Assembly: GCA_934394565.1 (NCBI GenBank)
Contig: CAKRQV010000007.1
Span: 88,353-152,352, forward strand
Direction of reading: 5' to 3'
Length of the DNA: 64,000 nucleotides
Source: an uncultured Lachnospiraceae bacterium
Lineage (GTDB): Bacteria > Bacillota > Clostridia > Lachnospirales > Lachnospiraceae
Numbering within the stretch: the stretch's first letter is position 1; every line of letters starts with the position of its first letter. The notes under the pieces were generated by a model. That model had not been told where the DNA came from, did no database searches, and saw only the letters and a list, made by a program, of their open reading frames with translations. This document shows positions 9,739 through 18,866 of the stretch, in pieces. The position numbers and the translations under genes were made by a program.

Positions 9739-10098
9739 TTACCAGCCATATGCACAATCAAATGCATTGCGTATATGATGGATATTGTTTCCGCAGACAG
9801 CTACTACATCAAACCTGCATGGAGTTGTTTCCGGAAGCTCTTTTCTCAGCAGATACTCCTGTGCTGTCCGACTGATTTTCATCTGCTTAGGATAATCTAC
9901 TGCCTCCTCCGGAAACCCTGTATTGCTGTTCTTTCTGTATTTGACCTCTACGAATACAAGATATCTGCCATCCTGCACGATCAGGTCGATTTCCCCACGT
10001 CTGCTGCGATAATTTTTCTCAAGGATCTCACAGCCCTCTCTCTTCAGGAATGTACACACCTGTTCTTCCCAGATGTTTCCCAAAGCTCTCTTATTCAT
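9739..10098 (-). CDS. YraN/UPF0102 family endonuclease-like protein
   Basis: A 119-residue member of the UPF0102 family, which has a Holliday-junction-resolvase-like PD-(D/E)XK fold. It shows the core residues RRGEIDLIVQDGRYLVFVEVKYR, i.e. E..D..ExK. The start follows GGAGAAAGGACAGG. It commonly sits next to rnhB, as here. The physiological role is not established. Confidence 0.9.
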   Translation of the reverse strand: MNKRALGNIWEEQVCTFLKREGCEILEKNYRSRRGEIDLIVQDGRYLVFVEVKYRKNSNTGFPEEAVDYPKQMKISRTAQEYLLRKELPETTPCRFDVVAVCGNNIHHIRNAFDCAYGW

Positions 10099-10187
10099 CC
10101 TGTCCTTTCTCCGGTCAGATTTTCTTTCTGTAAATTATGCGTTTATACCAGATAAACCGACACACCGGATCTGTTTTCCTTATACGC

Positions 10188-10943
10188 TTATATAAAATGT
10201 GTAATAAAGCTTTTTCTGTGTATCTCGCAGGGTCCTTTTTCTCTTAATGCAGCGATATGCGCTGCCGAGCCATAGCCCTTGTTCGATGCAAAATCATACC
10301 CCGGATAAATGGCATCGTACTCAACCATCATCCTGTCTCTCGTCACCTTGGCAACAATACTGGCAGCAGCGATCGATGCACTTTTAGCATCGCCTTTGAC
10401 GATGGGCACCTGTTTCATGGGCAGTCCCGGAATCGTCACTGCATCGTTCAACAGCACCTCCGGCTGTGGATCCAGTGCGGCCACAGCTGCACGCATAGCT
10501 TCGTAAGTTGCCTGCAAAATATTGATCTCATCAATTCTGTTCTGGTCAACAGTTCCGATGCCGATAGAAACCGCTTTTTCCCGGATCACATTGTACAGTT
10601 CTTCTCTTTTTTTTGCGCTCAGCTGTTTGGAATCGTTCAGATACAGTATTTCTTCATCCACAGGCAGGATCACAGCACAGGCCACAACCGGGCCGGCCAA
10701 AGGGCCACGACCCACTTCGTCAATACCGCAGATTCCGCCAAAAGAAGCATACTCCCGTTCATAAGCTTTCATCTGATACATACGTGCTCGTTCAGCGACC
10801 ATTTTTTCTTCGTCTCTTCTGATCTTTGATACAAGCTTTTGTACACCGCTTCTCGTATCTGCTTCGTATACAGACAGCAGCCGCTGCAGCTCATCATCAG
10901 ATGCAGTGGTCAATTCATCTTTGATCTTAGCGATACTTTTCAT
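10188..10943 (-). CDS. rnhB: Ribonuclease HII
   Basis: A 251-residue enzyme that removes ribonucleotides from DNA and RNA-DNA hybrids. The catalytic core begins near residue 72 with GICGIDEVGRGPLAGPVVA (two of the acidic ligands), then LNDSKQLS and ARDRMM-like VTRDRMMVEYD. About 70 residues precede the catalytic domain, an N-terminal extension usual in Firmicutes RnhB. Its ATG overlaps the rbgA stop by 4 bp (ATGA), indicating coupled translation. Confidence 0.95.
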   Translation of the reverse strand: MKSIAKIKDELTTASDDELQRLLSVYEADTRSGVQKLVSKIRRDEEKMVAERARMYQMKAYEREYASFGGICGIDEVGRGPLAGPVVACAVILPVDEEILYLNDSKQLSAKKREELYNVIREKAVSIGIGTVDQNRIDEINILQATYEAMRAAVAALDPQPEVLLNDAVTIPGLPMKQVPIVKGDAKSASIAAASIVAKVTRDRMMVEYDAIYPGYDFASNKGYGSAAHIAALREKGPCEIHRKSFITHFI

Positions 10944-11803
10944 GCTTCTTCCTCCGCAGGTCTCTCCAGAGAGAATCTGCCCAGACGTCCATTTCGGAAA
11001 TCATCCATAAACATAGCCGCGGCTTTGGCATAATCGTACTCTCCACCCTTTGCCAGACATTTACGCCGATCAGCAATCCTGTCAAGAATCTCCAACGGTT
11101 TTTCAGCTTCCTCACTGATTTCATATTGTTTTTCAATCAGTCCCGGATACTGTGTCCTTAAAAAATCTATAGCTGTCAGAGAGAGTTCTTCAACATTCAG
11201 GATATTTTCATTGATCGAACCAATCATCGCAAGACGGAGGCCTACATTCTGATCTTCAAATTTCGGCCAGAGAATCCCCGGCGTATCCAGAAGCTCCAGT
11301 CCCTTTCCCATGCGAATCCACTGTTTTCCTTTGGTTACACCCGGCTTATTTCCTGTCTTGGCACAGTTTTTGCCGGCATAAGCATTGATAAAAGTAGATT
11401 TACCGACATTTGGAATCCCCGCCACCATAGCTCGAATCGGACGGTTCTTAATGCCTCGACGGCGATCTCTTTCTATTTTTTCTTTACAGGCTTCCTGCAC
11501 TTTCTGGCTGATGCTCTTGATCCCGGCACCGGATTTGGAATTAATCTGCACAACCGTATAGCCAAGCTTCTCAAAATAAGTCACCCATTTTTCGTTGACC
11601 AGAGGATCTGCCAGATCTGACTTGTTTAAAAGAATCAGGCGTGCCTTGTTTTTACCCAATTCATCAATATCCGGATTACGACTGGATAACGGAATCCGGG
11701 CATCCACAAGCTCAATGATCAAATCGATAAGTTTGATATCTTCCTGCATCATACGTCTGGCCTTGGTCATATGCCCAGGATACCACTGTATATTCATTGC
11801 CAT
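10940..11803 (-). CDS. rbgA: Ribosome biogenesis GTPase YlqF (RbgA)
   Basis: A 287-residue circularly permuted GTPase needed for late 50S assembly. The order of motifs is permuted as expected: G4 (LLNKSDLAD) precedes G1 (GIPNVGKSTFINA) and G3 (DTPGILWPKF). The N-terminal MAMNIQWYPGHMTKARR is the typical family start. It lies 14 bp after lepB and overlaps rnhB by 4 bp. Confidence 0.96.
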   Translation of the reverse strand: MAMNIQWYPGHMTKARRMMQEDIKLIDLIIELVDARIPLSSRNPDIDELGKNKARLILLNKSDLADPLVNEKWVTYFEKLGYTVVQINSKSGAGIKSISQKVQEACKEKIERDRRRGIKNRPIRAMVAGIPNVGKSTFINAYAGKNCAKTGNKPGVTKGKQWIRMGKGLELLDTPGILWPKFEDQNVGLRLAMIGSINENILNVEELSLTAIDFLRTQYPGLIEKQYEISEEAEKPLEILDRIADRRKCLAKGGEYDYAKAAAMFMDDFRNGRLGRFSLERPAEEEA

Positions 11804-11817
11804 AACTTACTCCTTTT

Positions 11818-12390
11818 CTAATGCAAAAATCCCAGTCTGGAATATGGAGAAATCCTAAACCAGGCCTTACCAACAATATTGGAAAATTTCACATTACCGA
11901 TATCCGAATATCGGCTGTCTGCACTGTTGTTGCGGTTATCCCCCAGGACAAAGTATTCCTTATCTCCCAGTTTGATCTCCTGTTCTGCCAGTCCGGCATA
12001 GCTGATGGACGGCAGATCTTTCTTTTCCATATACGTTGCTCCGTTGATCAGAATCTGACCATCACTGATCTGAATCGTCTCTCCCGGCAGACCAATCACA
12101 CGTTTTACATGAAGGCTGGCATTGGTTGAATCATTCGTACGAAAGACGATCATATCATTTCTTTTTGGCTTTGCCATTCTGTAAGCCATCGTATTAACCA
12201 GCATCGTATCACCGATCTGCACCGTAGGTTCCATGGACCCTTCCGTCATATCTACATTTTTACAGAAAAAAATCGAAAAGACTGCGCCCAGTACAACTGC
12301 AACGGCAATCTCAAAAATCCAGAGCAACAGAGAGCGCATACTGAAATGGCTGCGCATATGTTCTCTGATATAGCGGGGTTTCACACTCAT
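11818..12390 (-). CDS. lepB: Signal peptidase I
   Basis: A 190-residue single-span membrane protease that removes signal peptides from exported proteins. A transmembrane helix (LLLWIFEIAVAVVLGAVFSIFF) is followed by the catalytic serine in TEGSMEPTVQIGD, the lysine in KRVIGLPGE, and the conserved GDNRNNSADSR. Start follows AAGAGGATGAAAT. It heads the lepB-rbgA-rnhB group. Confidence 0.95.
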   Translation of the reverse strand: MSVKPRYIREHMRSHFSMRSLLLWIFEIAVAVVLGAVFSIFFCKNVDMTEGSMEPTVQIGDTMLVNTMAYRMAKPKRNDMIVFRTNDSTNASLHVKRVIGLPGETIQISDGQILINGATYMEKKDLPSISYAGLAEQEIKLGDKEYFVLGDNRNNSADSRYSDIGNVKFSNIVGKAWFRISPYSRLGFLH

Positions 12391-12453
12391 ATTTCATCCT
12401 CTTTTAGCCAGCGAAATACCATATATTCCGCTTAATTTTCGATAAATAGCAAA

Positions 12454-12483
12454 CAGGGGCAGGTACCTTTGTACCTGCCCCTG
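12454..12483 (-). terminator. Strong terminator after rplS
   Basis: A perfect 13-bp stem (CAGGGGCAGGTAC with GTACCTGCCCCTG) closes a 4-nt loop, then TTTGCTATTT on the minus strand. It separates the ribosomal operon from lepB. Confidence 0.85.
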
Positions 12484-12556
12484 CCGAATCCCGAATCACT
12501 TTCGGTGGTCTGTGCATACACTGCACCGGCCTGCCAAACAGTCACAAACGGTCAGC

Positions 12557-12904
12557 TTATTTTACCAGCTCTTTAACTCTTGCAGCTTTACCTACACGGT
12601 CTCTTAAGTAGAACAGTTTAGCCCTTCTTACTTTACCATGTCTGATAACCTCTACCTTAACTACGTTCGGGGAATGCAGCGGCCATGTTTTTTCTACGCC
12701 GATACCGTTGGAAGATTTTCTTACTGTGAAAGTCTCACGGTTTCCGCCACCCTGTCTTTTCAGGACGATACCCTCGAATACCTGGATACGCTCACGGTTA
12801 CCCTCTTTGATCTTACCGTGTACACGTACAGTATCACCTACGTTAAACTCCGGTACTTCGTTTTTCAGCTGAGCAGCTTCGATGTTTTTAATGATGTCGT
12901 TCAT
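12557..12904 (-). CDS. rplS: 50S ribosomal protein L19
   Basis: A 115-residue ribosomal protein at the 30S-50S interface. It shows the family signature [35 protein letters not shown] and [12 protein letters not shown]. It is last in ylxM-ffh-rpsP-khpA-rimM-trmD-rplS and also has a likely promoter of its own inside the end of trmD. Confidence 0.97.
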   Translation of the reverse strand: MNDIIKNIEAAQLKNEVPEFNVGDTVRVHGKIKEGNRERIQVFEGIVLKRQGGGNRETFTVRKSSNGIGVEKTWPLHSPNVVKVEVIRHGKVRRAKLFYLRDRVGKAARVKELVK

Positions 12905-12983
12905 TTTGTTTCTCCTTTTTCTAACTGGATGTTCTTAATACCATTCTTGTACCAGAGGACCATCTTTTTCTACAACATTTCGT

Positions 12984-13012
12984 ATTATACTATAGCTCTT
13001 CCTCAGATGCAA
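12984..13012 (-). promoter_or_regulatory. Internal promoter for rplS, overlapping the trmD stop codon
   Basis: Minus-strand TTGCAT (13007-13012) and TATAAT (12984-12989) with a 17-bp spacer. The spacer covers the trmD stop. The predicted transcript has a leader of about 70 nt, the position where many Firmicutes carry an L19 autoregulatory leader; I cannot confirm the leader fold. Confidence 0.65.
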
Positions 13013-13733
13013 GGATTTTCTTGACAATTTGACGCTCTTTTTGTGTCAGTTCAGCATGTTCCAGAAGATCCGGACGCCATTTTGCAGTACGAATCACAGA
13101 CTGTTCTCTTCTCCATGCTTCTACATTGGCATGATGTCCGGACAGAAGTACTGCCGGTACTTCCTTTTCCCGCCAGACAGCCGGACGCGAGTATTGCGGA
13201 TACTCAAGCAAAGATCCGGCGAAAGACTCGCCCACAGCAGAATCATCATTACCCAGCACACCAGGTACCAGGCGGGAAATCGCATCCATCATGACCAGAG
13301 ACGGCAGCTCGCCGCCAGTCAGCACATAATCACCGATAGACACCGGATCTGTAACGATTTCTTCAAGAACACGTTCATCAATGCCTTCGTAATGTCCACA
13401 CAGAAAAATCAGATCTTCTTCTTTTGCGAACTCTTCTGCCATGCGTTGGTTAAATACACGACCCTGAGGCGTCAGATACACCACACGGGTCTTACAGCCA
13501 ATCTTTGCACTCACATCCTCGTAGCAACGATATACCGGCTCTGCCTGCATGACCATCCCTGCACCGCCGCCATATGGATAATCATCCACACGCATATGCT
13601 TATTCACCGCATAATCCCGGATATTGACTGCGGAAAGCTCCAGTATACCCTTTTCCATAGCCCGGCCGGTAATACTTGAGGCAAACCCCTGCTCGATCAT
13701 CTCCGGAAACAATGTCAGTACATGAAATTTCAC
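12990..13733 (-). CDS. trmD: tRNA (guanine37-N1)-methyltransferase
   Basis: A 247-residue knotted SPOUT methylase that modifies G37 of tRNAs to prevent frameshifting. Visible signatures: the N-terminal LTLFPEMIEQG, DDYPYGGGAGMVM, the cofactor-binding CGHYEGIDERV and DYVLTGGELP trefoil-knot loops. It starts 13 bp after the rimM stop codon. Confidence 0.97.
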   Translation of the reverse strand: MKFHVLTLFPEMIEQGFASSITGRAMEKGILELSAVNIRDYAVNKHMRVDDYPYGGGAGMVMQAEPVYRCYEDVSAKIGCKTRVVYLTPQGRVFNQRMAEEFAKEEDLIFLCGHYEGIDERVLEEIVTDPVSIGDYVLTGGELPSLVMMDAISRLVPGVLGNDDSAVGESFAGSLLEYPQYSRPAVWREKEVPAVLLSGHHANVEAWRREQSVIRTAKWRPDLLEHAELTQKERQIVKKILASEEEL

Positions 13734-13745
13734 AATCTTCTCCTC

Positions 13746-14255
13746 TTACTCTACCAGTCCGTCCAGCAGATGGATCACCATACGGTTGTCCTCTACGGAA
13801 ACTTCTTTTACACAGTCGGCAATCGCCGGCAGGAGTACCTCGCCATGAGCAAGACTGCGGATGATATATACATCATTCGCCGCACTTTGCATGACATCTT
13901 TCACCTTGCCAAACAGCTCGCCGTCCTCCAGATATACATCCATTCCCAGAAGATCCGCTACATAATACTCGTCCTCGGCCAGTGGCACAGCCTGCTCACG
14001 TGGCACAAAAAGCCCCTTCTGGCGGTACATCTGTATTGACTCTATCGTATCGTAACCTTCAAACTTCACAATCACCATCTGCTTGAAAAAGCGAACCTTT
14101 TCTACCTTAAGGGACATATAGCCCTTCGGTGTATCGAGAAGTACTTCTTTCAGTTTTAAAAATCGCTTCGGGTCATCCGTGGTCGGATAAACCTTAACCT
14201 CGCCATGTACACCATGCGTCGAGGAAATTACACCTACCTGAAAAAACTGTTCCAT
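13746..14255 (-). CDS. rimM: Ribosome maturation factor RimM
   Basis: A 169-residue 30S maturation factor with an N-terminal RimM barrel (FQVGVISSTHGVHGEVKVYPTTDDPKRF) and C-terminal PRC-barrel (DEYYVADLLGMDVYLEDGELFGKVKDV, LLPAIADCVKEV). It is preceded by a terminator-like hairpin, unusual within this operon. Confidence 0.95.
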   Translation of the reverse strand: MEQFFQVGVISSTHGVHGEVKVYPTTDDPKRFLKLKEVLLDTPKGYMSLKVEKVRFFKQMVIVKFEGYDTIESIQMYRQKGLFVPREQAVPLAEDEYYVADLLGMDVYLEDGELFGKVKDVMQSAANDVYIIRSLAHGEVLLPAIADCVKEVSVEDNRMVIHLLDGLVE

Positions 14256-14282
14256 ATAGTATATTATTCCTTATAATCTGTC

Positions 14283-14313
14283 AAAAAAGAGGTATTGTTT
14301 ACACAATACCTCT
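14283..14313 (-). terminator. Intra-operon terminator or attenuator between khpA and rimM
   Basis: An 11-bp perfect stem AGAGGTATTGT/ACAATACCTCT (14288-14298 with 14303-14313) with a 4-nt loop is followed on the minus strand by six T residues. It lies just after the khpA stop codon, so transcription of rimM-trmD must rely on readthrough or another promoter. Confidence 0.8.
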
Positions 14314-14319
14314 CACGTC

Positions 14320-14550
14320 TTACTGCAGGATTTCTACTACTACTTTCTTGTCAGATTTTGAAGATGCAGCCTTCACAACAGCACGGATCGCTTTTGCGAT
14401 ACGTCCCTGTCTTCCGATCACTTTACCCATGTCGGATGGATCCACCTTCAGCTCCACAACAATAGCATCGTCCGTTTCGGTTTCCGTTGTCACAACTTCT
14501 TCCGGTTTTTCTACAAGAGATTTTGCAATTACTTCAACTAACTCTTTCAT
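14320..14550 (-). CDS. khpA: KH-domain RNA-binding protein KhpA
   Basis: A 76-residue single KH domain; the signature is VDPSDMGKVIGRQGRIAKAIRAVV with the GxxG loop GRQG. In related Firmicutes KhpA pairs with KhpB/Jag and binds many RNAs, affecting cell division. It sits between rpsP and rimM as usual. Length is normal. Confidence 0.95.
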   Translation of the reverse strand: MKELVEVIAKSLVEKPEEVVTTETETDDAIVVELKVDPSDMGKVIGRQGRIAKAIRAVVKAASSKSDKKVVVEILQ

Positions 14551-14567
14551 TACATACCCCCGATAGA

Positions 14568-14813
14568 TTACTTCTCGATACCTGCCATTTTCAAGATCTT
14601 GGCAACAACCTCTGTCGGCTGAGCACCGTTAGCCAGCCATTTCTTGGCTGCTTCCTCATCTACTTTGTATACGCTCGGATCCTGGTTCGGATCGTAAGTA
14701 CCGATCTCCTCGATGAAACGACCGTCTCTCGGGGATCTGGAGTCAGCAACGATGATTCTATAAACAGGAGCTTTCTTCTTTCCCATTCTTCTTAATCTAA
14801 TTTTAACTGCCAT
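14568..14813 (-). CDS. rpsP: 30S ribosomal protein S16
   Basis: An 81-residue protein with the standard start [38 protein letters not shown]. The ATG follows AAGGAGGTAAAAGAATC. It is placed between ffh and khpA in the conserved order. Confidence 0.98.
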   Translation of the reverse strand: MAVKIRLRRMGKKKAPVYRIIVADSRSPRDGRFIEEIGTYDPNQDPSVYKVDEEAAKKWLANGAQPTEVVAKILKMAGIEK

Positions 14814-14879
14814 GATTCTTTTACCTCCTTATAGTATTCAATAATTTATATTAGAAAGGACTGTATCCTTATCTACGAG

Positions 14880-16229
14880 TTAAAACGGCAGGCGGAATCC
14901 TCCGCGTTTGCCTTTCTTGCCCATCATGCCGGGCATTTGCTTCATCATTTTACGGGTCTGATCAAACTGTTTGACGAAACGGTTAACTTCGCCTATATCC
15001 ACGCCTGCACCTTTGGCAATACGCTGCTTGCGGGAAACATTTAACAGCTCCGGATTAGACCTTTCCTGTGGGGTCATGGCAAGCACAATGGCCTCTTTAC
15101 GGGCCAGATCCTTTTCATCGATCATACTCTCGATGTCTTTCATCTTGCCGCCCATACCCATGCCTGGAAGCATACTTAAAACACTGGATATACCACCCAT
15201 GTTTTTCATCTGGTTCATACTCTCCAGATAATCATCAAAGCCGAACTGGGCTTTTTTGAATTTCTGTTCCATCTCACGGGCTTTTTCCTCATCAATATTG
15301 GCCTGTGCCTTTTCGATGAGGCTCATGACATCGCCCATACCAAGGATACGGGATGCCATACGGTCGGGATAGAACTGTTCAAGATCAGACAGCTTTTCGC
15401 CCATACCCACATAGAGAATCGGCTTACCGCTGATCGCTTTAATGGAAAGTGCCGCACCGCCTCGGGCGTCACCGTCCAGTTTTGTCAGGATCACTCCGTC
15501 GATGCCAACCTCTTGATTGAAGGTATCAGATACATTGACGGCATTCTGACCGGTTGTGGCATCAACCACAAGGATCGTCTGATCGATCTCTACAGCAGCT
15601 TTGATATCTTTGAGCTCCTGCATCATGGCTTCGTCGACCTGTTGACGTCCGGCTGTATCAATGATAACCACGTTTTTCTTATGCTGTCTGGCATGTTCGA
15701 TCGCAGCTTTTGCAATATCCACCGGACTTTTCTGATCACCCATGGAAAAGACTTCCACATCCTGCTTCTGTCCGTTGATCTTTAACTGCTCGATCGCTGC
15801 CGGCCGGTATACATCGCCTGCCACAAGTAACGGCTGACGGCCTTTGGCTTTTAACTTACCGGCGATCTTGGCCGAGGTCGTTGTCTTACCGGATCCCTGC
15901 AGACCTACCATAAGAATGGTGGTGATTTCATTACCCGGTCGAAGGGTGATCTCGGTGGTCTCAGAACCCATCAATTTGACAAGCTCTTCATTGACGATCT
16001 TGATAACCATCTGTCCCGGATTGAGGCCGGTCATGACGTCCTGTCCTACGGCGCGTTCCTGCACCGCTTTTGTGAACTGCTTTACAACTTTGAAGCTTAC
16101 GTCAGCTTCGAGAAGCGCCATTTTAACTTCACGAAGGGCTGTCTTTACATCGTCTTCTGTCAGACGACCTTTGCTTCTCAAATTTTTAAATACATTTTGC
16201 AGTTTTTCAGTCAAGCTGTCAAATGCCAT
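14880..16229 (-). CDS. ffh: Signal recognition particle protein Ffh
   Basis: A 449-residue SRP GTPase that escorts nascent membrane proteins to FtsY. Domains in order: N helical bundle (1-85), G domain with GLQGSGKTTTSAKIA near 107, DTAGRQQ and TKLDGDARGG, then a methionine-rich M domain ending MPGMMGKKGKRGGFRLPF. Its receptor FtsY is encoded 1.7 kb upstream. It starts three bases after the ylxM stop codon. Confidence 0.98.
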   Translation of the reverse strand: MAFDSLTEKLQNVFKNLRSKGRLTEDDVKTALREVKMALLEADVSFKVVKQFTKAVQERAVGQDVMTGLNPGQMVIKIVNEELVKLMGSETTEITLRPGNEITTILMVGLQGSGKTTTSAKIAGKLKAKGRQPLLVAGDVYRPAAIEQLKINGQKQDVEVFSMGDQKSPVDIAKAAIEHARQHKKNVVIIDTAGRQQVDEAMMQELKDIKAAVEIDQTILVVDATTGQNAVNVSDTFNQEVGIDGVILTKLDGDARGGAALSIKAISGKPILYVGMGEKLSDLEQFYPDRMASRILGMGDVMSLIEKAQANIDEEKAREMEQKFKKAQFGFDDYLESMNQMKNMGGISSVLSMLPGMGMGGKMKDIESMIDEKDLARKEAIVLAMTPQERSNPELLNVSRKQRIAKGAGVDIGEVNRFVKQFDQTRKMMKQMPGMMGKKGKRGGFRLPF

Positions 16230-16232
16230 AAA

Positions 16233-16577
16233 TCATAATTCCTCTAATATGCTGTCGGAAATCTCCGCAACAGCGTTTTTTACTGCGTCCAGATTTTCTA
16301 AGTTACAGTTATCGACGATTTTACGGATGCTGCTCACTTTTTTTTTGAGGTCAAGAAATTTTTTAACAAGCATAAGGCGCTCTTCGTAACCGGCGAGAAG
16401 TTTGTCTACTCTTCGTACCTGGTCGTGTACGCCCTGTCGGCTGATGCCGAGTTCCTGTGCGACTTCGCTGATGGAGTAATCGTTGAGGACAATATCTTCG
16501 TAGATTTCTCTCTGATGAGACGTCAGGAGTTCTCCGTAAAAATCATAGAGTAATGCTTTTTCTACAAATGCTTCCAT
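16233..16577 (-). CDS. ylxM: YlxM family helix-turn-helix protein (UPF0122)
   Basis: A 114-residue sigma-70 region-4-like HTH protein, typically co-transcribed with ffh and able to stimulate SRP function. The HTH is visible as LNDYSISEVAQELGISRQGVHDQVRRVDKLL. The ATG at 16577 follows AAGGTG; an upstream GTG is less likely. Confidence 0.92.
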   Translation of the reverse strand: MEAFVEKALLYDFYGELLTSHQREIYEDIVLNDYSISEVAQELGISRQGVHDQVRRVDKLLAGYEERLMLVKKFLDLKKKVSSIRKIVDNCNLENLDAVKNAVAEISDSILEEL

Positions 16578-16593
16578 TTCCAACACCTTGGAT

Positions 16594-16622
16594 ATCTTAC
16601 ACTAGAGTTACGTGGGTGTCAA
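16594..16622 (-). promoter_or_regulatory. Promoter of the ylxM-ffh ribosomal operon
   Basis: Minus-strand consensus -35 TTGACA (16617-16622), 17-bp spacer, -10 TAAGAT (16594-16599). Only about 10 nt separate the predicted start from the ribosome binding site. Confidence 0.75.
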
Positions 16623-16687
16623 GTATTTTTTCTTGACAAAATAATTTTTTTACAAAACAGACGTATAAGACTGGCGGGTGACTTTAT

Positions 16688-17908
16688 TTACAGGTTCGGA
16701 CGGATGAGCTTCGGGCGGAAGCCATTTTCTTCAAGGGTCTTGATGATTTCCTGTTTGTGCTCGGTGCCAAAGGCTTCCATGGTAACCTTCAGTTCTACGG
16801 CGGCGTTACGGTTGGTGCTGAAGAACTGGTTATGGTCGAGACGGATAACGTTTCCGCGGACATCAGCAATGAGCTGGGCTACGCGGGCAAGTTCACCCGG
16901 TTTGTCCGGAAGCAGGATGGAAACGGTAAAGATACGGTCTCTGGCAATCAGGCCGTTCTGGACAACACTGGACATGGTGATCAGATCCATGTTGCCACCG
17001 CTCAATACGGAAACGATCTTTTTCCCTTTTACATTCAGGTGTTTAAGGGCAGCTACCGTTAAAAGTCCCGAATTTTCTACAATCATTTTGTGGTTTTCTA
17101 CCATATCCAGGAAAGCTACAATAAGTTCTTCGTCTTCTACTGTAATGATATCATCAAGATTTTTCTGAATATACGGGAAGATCTTTTCGCCCGGTGTCTT
17201 TACAGCTGTACCATCAGCGATGGTGCTGGCATCATCAAGGGTAACGACATGTCCTGCTTTTAAGGATTCCTGCATACAATTGGCATTGGCGGGCTCTACA
17301 CCGATAACTTTGATGTTCGGATTTAAGAGCTTGGCCAGTGTAGAGATGCCGGTAGCAAGTCCGCCGCCACCAATCGGGACAAGAATATAGTCCACAAGCG
17401 GCAGTTCCTGTACGATTTCCATAGCAATAGTACCCTGTCCTGTAGCTACAGCCGGGTCATCAAAAGGATGAATAAAGGTATAACCATATTCATCTGCAAG
17501 TTCGTAGGCATGTGCACAGGCTTCATCATAGTTGTTACCATAGAGTACAGTATCTACACCATAGCTTTTTGTACGTTCTACTTTGATCAGGGGTGTTGTG
17601 GTCGGCATAACGACTGTAGCTTTTACACCGTAGGCTTTGGCTGCGTAAGCAACACCCTGGGCATGGTTTCCGGCGGATGCCGTGATCAGGCCCTTGGCTT
17701 TTTCTTCATCTGTCAGCGTAGAAATCTTGTAGTAGGCACCACGCAGTTTGTAAGCGCCGGTATACTGCATGTTCTCCGGTTTCAGGTACACTTTGTTGCC
17801 ATAACGGTTGCTCAGCATTTCGCTGTAGATCAGCTTGGTTTCACGGGTCACACGATGTACAATCTCCGTAGCCTCCTCGAATTTTTCCAGTGTCAACATT
17901 TCTTCCAT
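16688..17908 (-). CDS. ilvA: Threonine ammonia-lyase with C-terminal ACT domain
   Basis: A 406-residue PLP enzyme that deaminates threonine to 2-oxobutyrate. The PLP lysine lies in TGAYKLRGAYYKIS, and the phosphate-binding glycines in PIGGGGLATG. Residues from about 330 form an ACT regulatory domain (FTVSILLPDKPGELARVAQLIAD). This short single-ACT form is shared by biosynthetic IlvA and catabolic TdcB types, so the exact role is open. It follows ftsY closely; its ribosome binding site overlaps the ftsY stop codon. Confidence 0.92.
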   Translation of the reverse strand: MEEMLTLEKFEEATEIVHRVTRETKLIYSEMLSNRYGNKVYLKPENMQYTGAYKLRGAYYKISTLTDEEKAKGLITASAGNHAQGVAYAAKAYGVKATVVMPTTTPLIKVERTKSYGVDTVLYGNNYDEACAHAYELADEYGYTFIHPFDDPAVATGQGTIAMEIVQELPLVDYILVPIGGGGLATGISTLAKLLNPNIKVIGVEPANANCMQESLKAGHVVTLDDASTIADGTAVKTPGEKIFPYIQKNLDDIITVEDEELIVAFLDMVENHKMIVENSGLLTVAALKHLNVKGKKIVSVLSGGNMDLITMSSVVQNGLIARDRIFTVSILLPDKPGELARVAQLIADVRGNVIRLDHNQFFSTNRNAAVELKVTMEAFGTEHKQEIIKTLEENGFRPKLIRPNL

Positions 17909-17920
17909 CCTATGTTCCTC

Positions 17921-18856
17921 CTATTCTTCTCCTGTACGGAATAATGCTTCAACATACTGATCCGGATCAAATTTTTCCAGATCATCAATGCTCTCACCTA
18001 CACCTATATATTTTACAGGAATATCCAGTTCTGACTGGATAGCCACTGCGATGCCACCTTTGGCGGTACCGTCAAGCTTTGTCAGAACGATACCGGTAAG
18101 GTTGGTAACTTCCTGAAACTGTCTGGCCTGCATCAGGGCATTCTGTCCTGTAGAGCCGTCCAGTACGATCAGAGTTTCCAGATAAGCATCCGGATACTCT
18201 CTTTCAATGACACGGGAGATCTTACCAAGTTCCTGCATCAGGTTCTTTTTATTATGAAGACGTCCTGCAGTGTCACACAGAAGGACATCCACATTTCTTG
18301 CTTTTGCTGCCTGTACCGCATCGTATACGATAGCTGCGGGATCAGCGCCTTCCTGGCCTCCGATCATCTCGACACCGGCACGGTCGGCCCATACAGCCAG
18401 CTGTGTGCCGGCAGCGGCACGGAAGGTATCTGCAGCAGCGATCAGAACTTTTTTGCCGTCCTGTTTCAGCTTTCCTGCCAGTTTGCCGACGGTCGTGGTC
18501 TTTCCGACACCATTGACACCGACAACCAGTACAACTGACTTACGGCGTTCAAACTCGTAATCTTCTTCGCTCGTTTTCATCTGCTCACGGATCGTGTCGA
18601 TCAGTAAATCACGGCAGGCCATCGGCTCATGGATCTTCTGTTCTTTGACCTGCTCCCGCAGACGGTCGAGGATTTTTTCTGTTGTAGCCACACCCAGGTC
18701 ACCCATGATCAGGGTTTCTTCGAGTTCTTCATAAAAATCTTCATCGATTTTTGAAAATCCACTGAAAATGGCATCCATACCGGATACGACATTATCTCTT
18801 GTCTTGGCCAGTCCGGCCACCAGACGCTTAAAAAAGCCTTTCTTTTCTTCTGCCAT
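17921..18856 (-). CDS. ftsY: SRP receptor GTPase FtsY
   Basis: A 311-residue signal recognition particle receptor. It has a short charged N-terminus (MAEEKKGFFKRL), the N domain, and the G domain with GVNGVGKTTTVGKLA, DTAGRLHNKKNL and TKLDGTAKGG. The long acidic A domain of enterobacteria is absent, as in most Firmicutes. The ATG at 18856 follows AGGAGAG, which overlaps the smc stop codon. Confidence 0.97.
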   Translation of the reverse strand: MAEEKKGFFKRLVAGLAKTRDNVVSGMDAIFSGFSKIDEDFYEELEETLIMGDLGVATTEKILDRLREQVKEQKIHEPMACRDLLIDTIREQMKTSEEDYEFERRKSVVLVVGVNGVGKTTTVGKLAGKLKQDGKKVLIAAADTFRAAAGTQLAVWADRAGVEMIGGQEGADPAAIVYDAVQAAKARNVDVLLCDTAGRLHNKKNLMQELGKISRVIEREYPDAYLETLIVLDGSTGQNALMQARQFQEVTNLTGIVLTKLDGTAKGGIAVAIQSELDIPVKYIGVGESIDDLEKFDPDQYVEALFRTGEE

Positions 18857-18866
18857 AGTTTCTCTC

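Noticed and set aside
14257..14288. TTGACA with TACTAT at 17-bp spacing just before rimM
   Set aside because: The -10 directly abuts the rimM ATG, so the transcript would start inside the coding region; the TTGACA is also part of the terminator T run.
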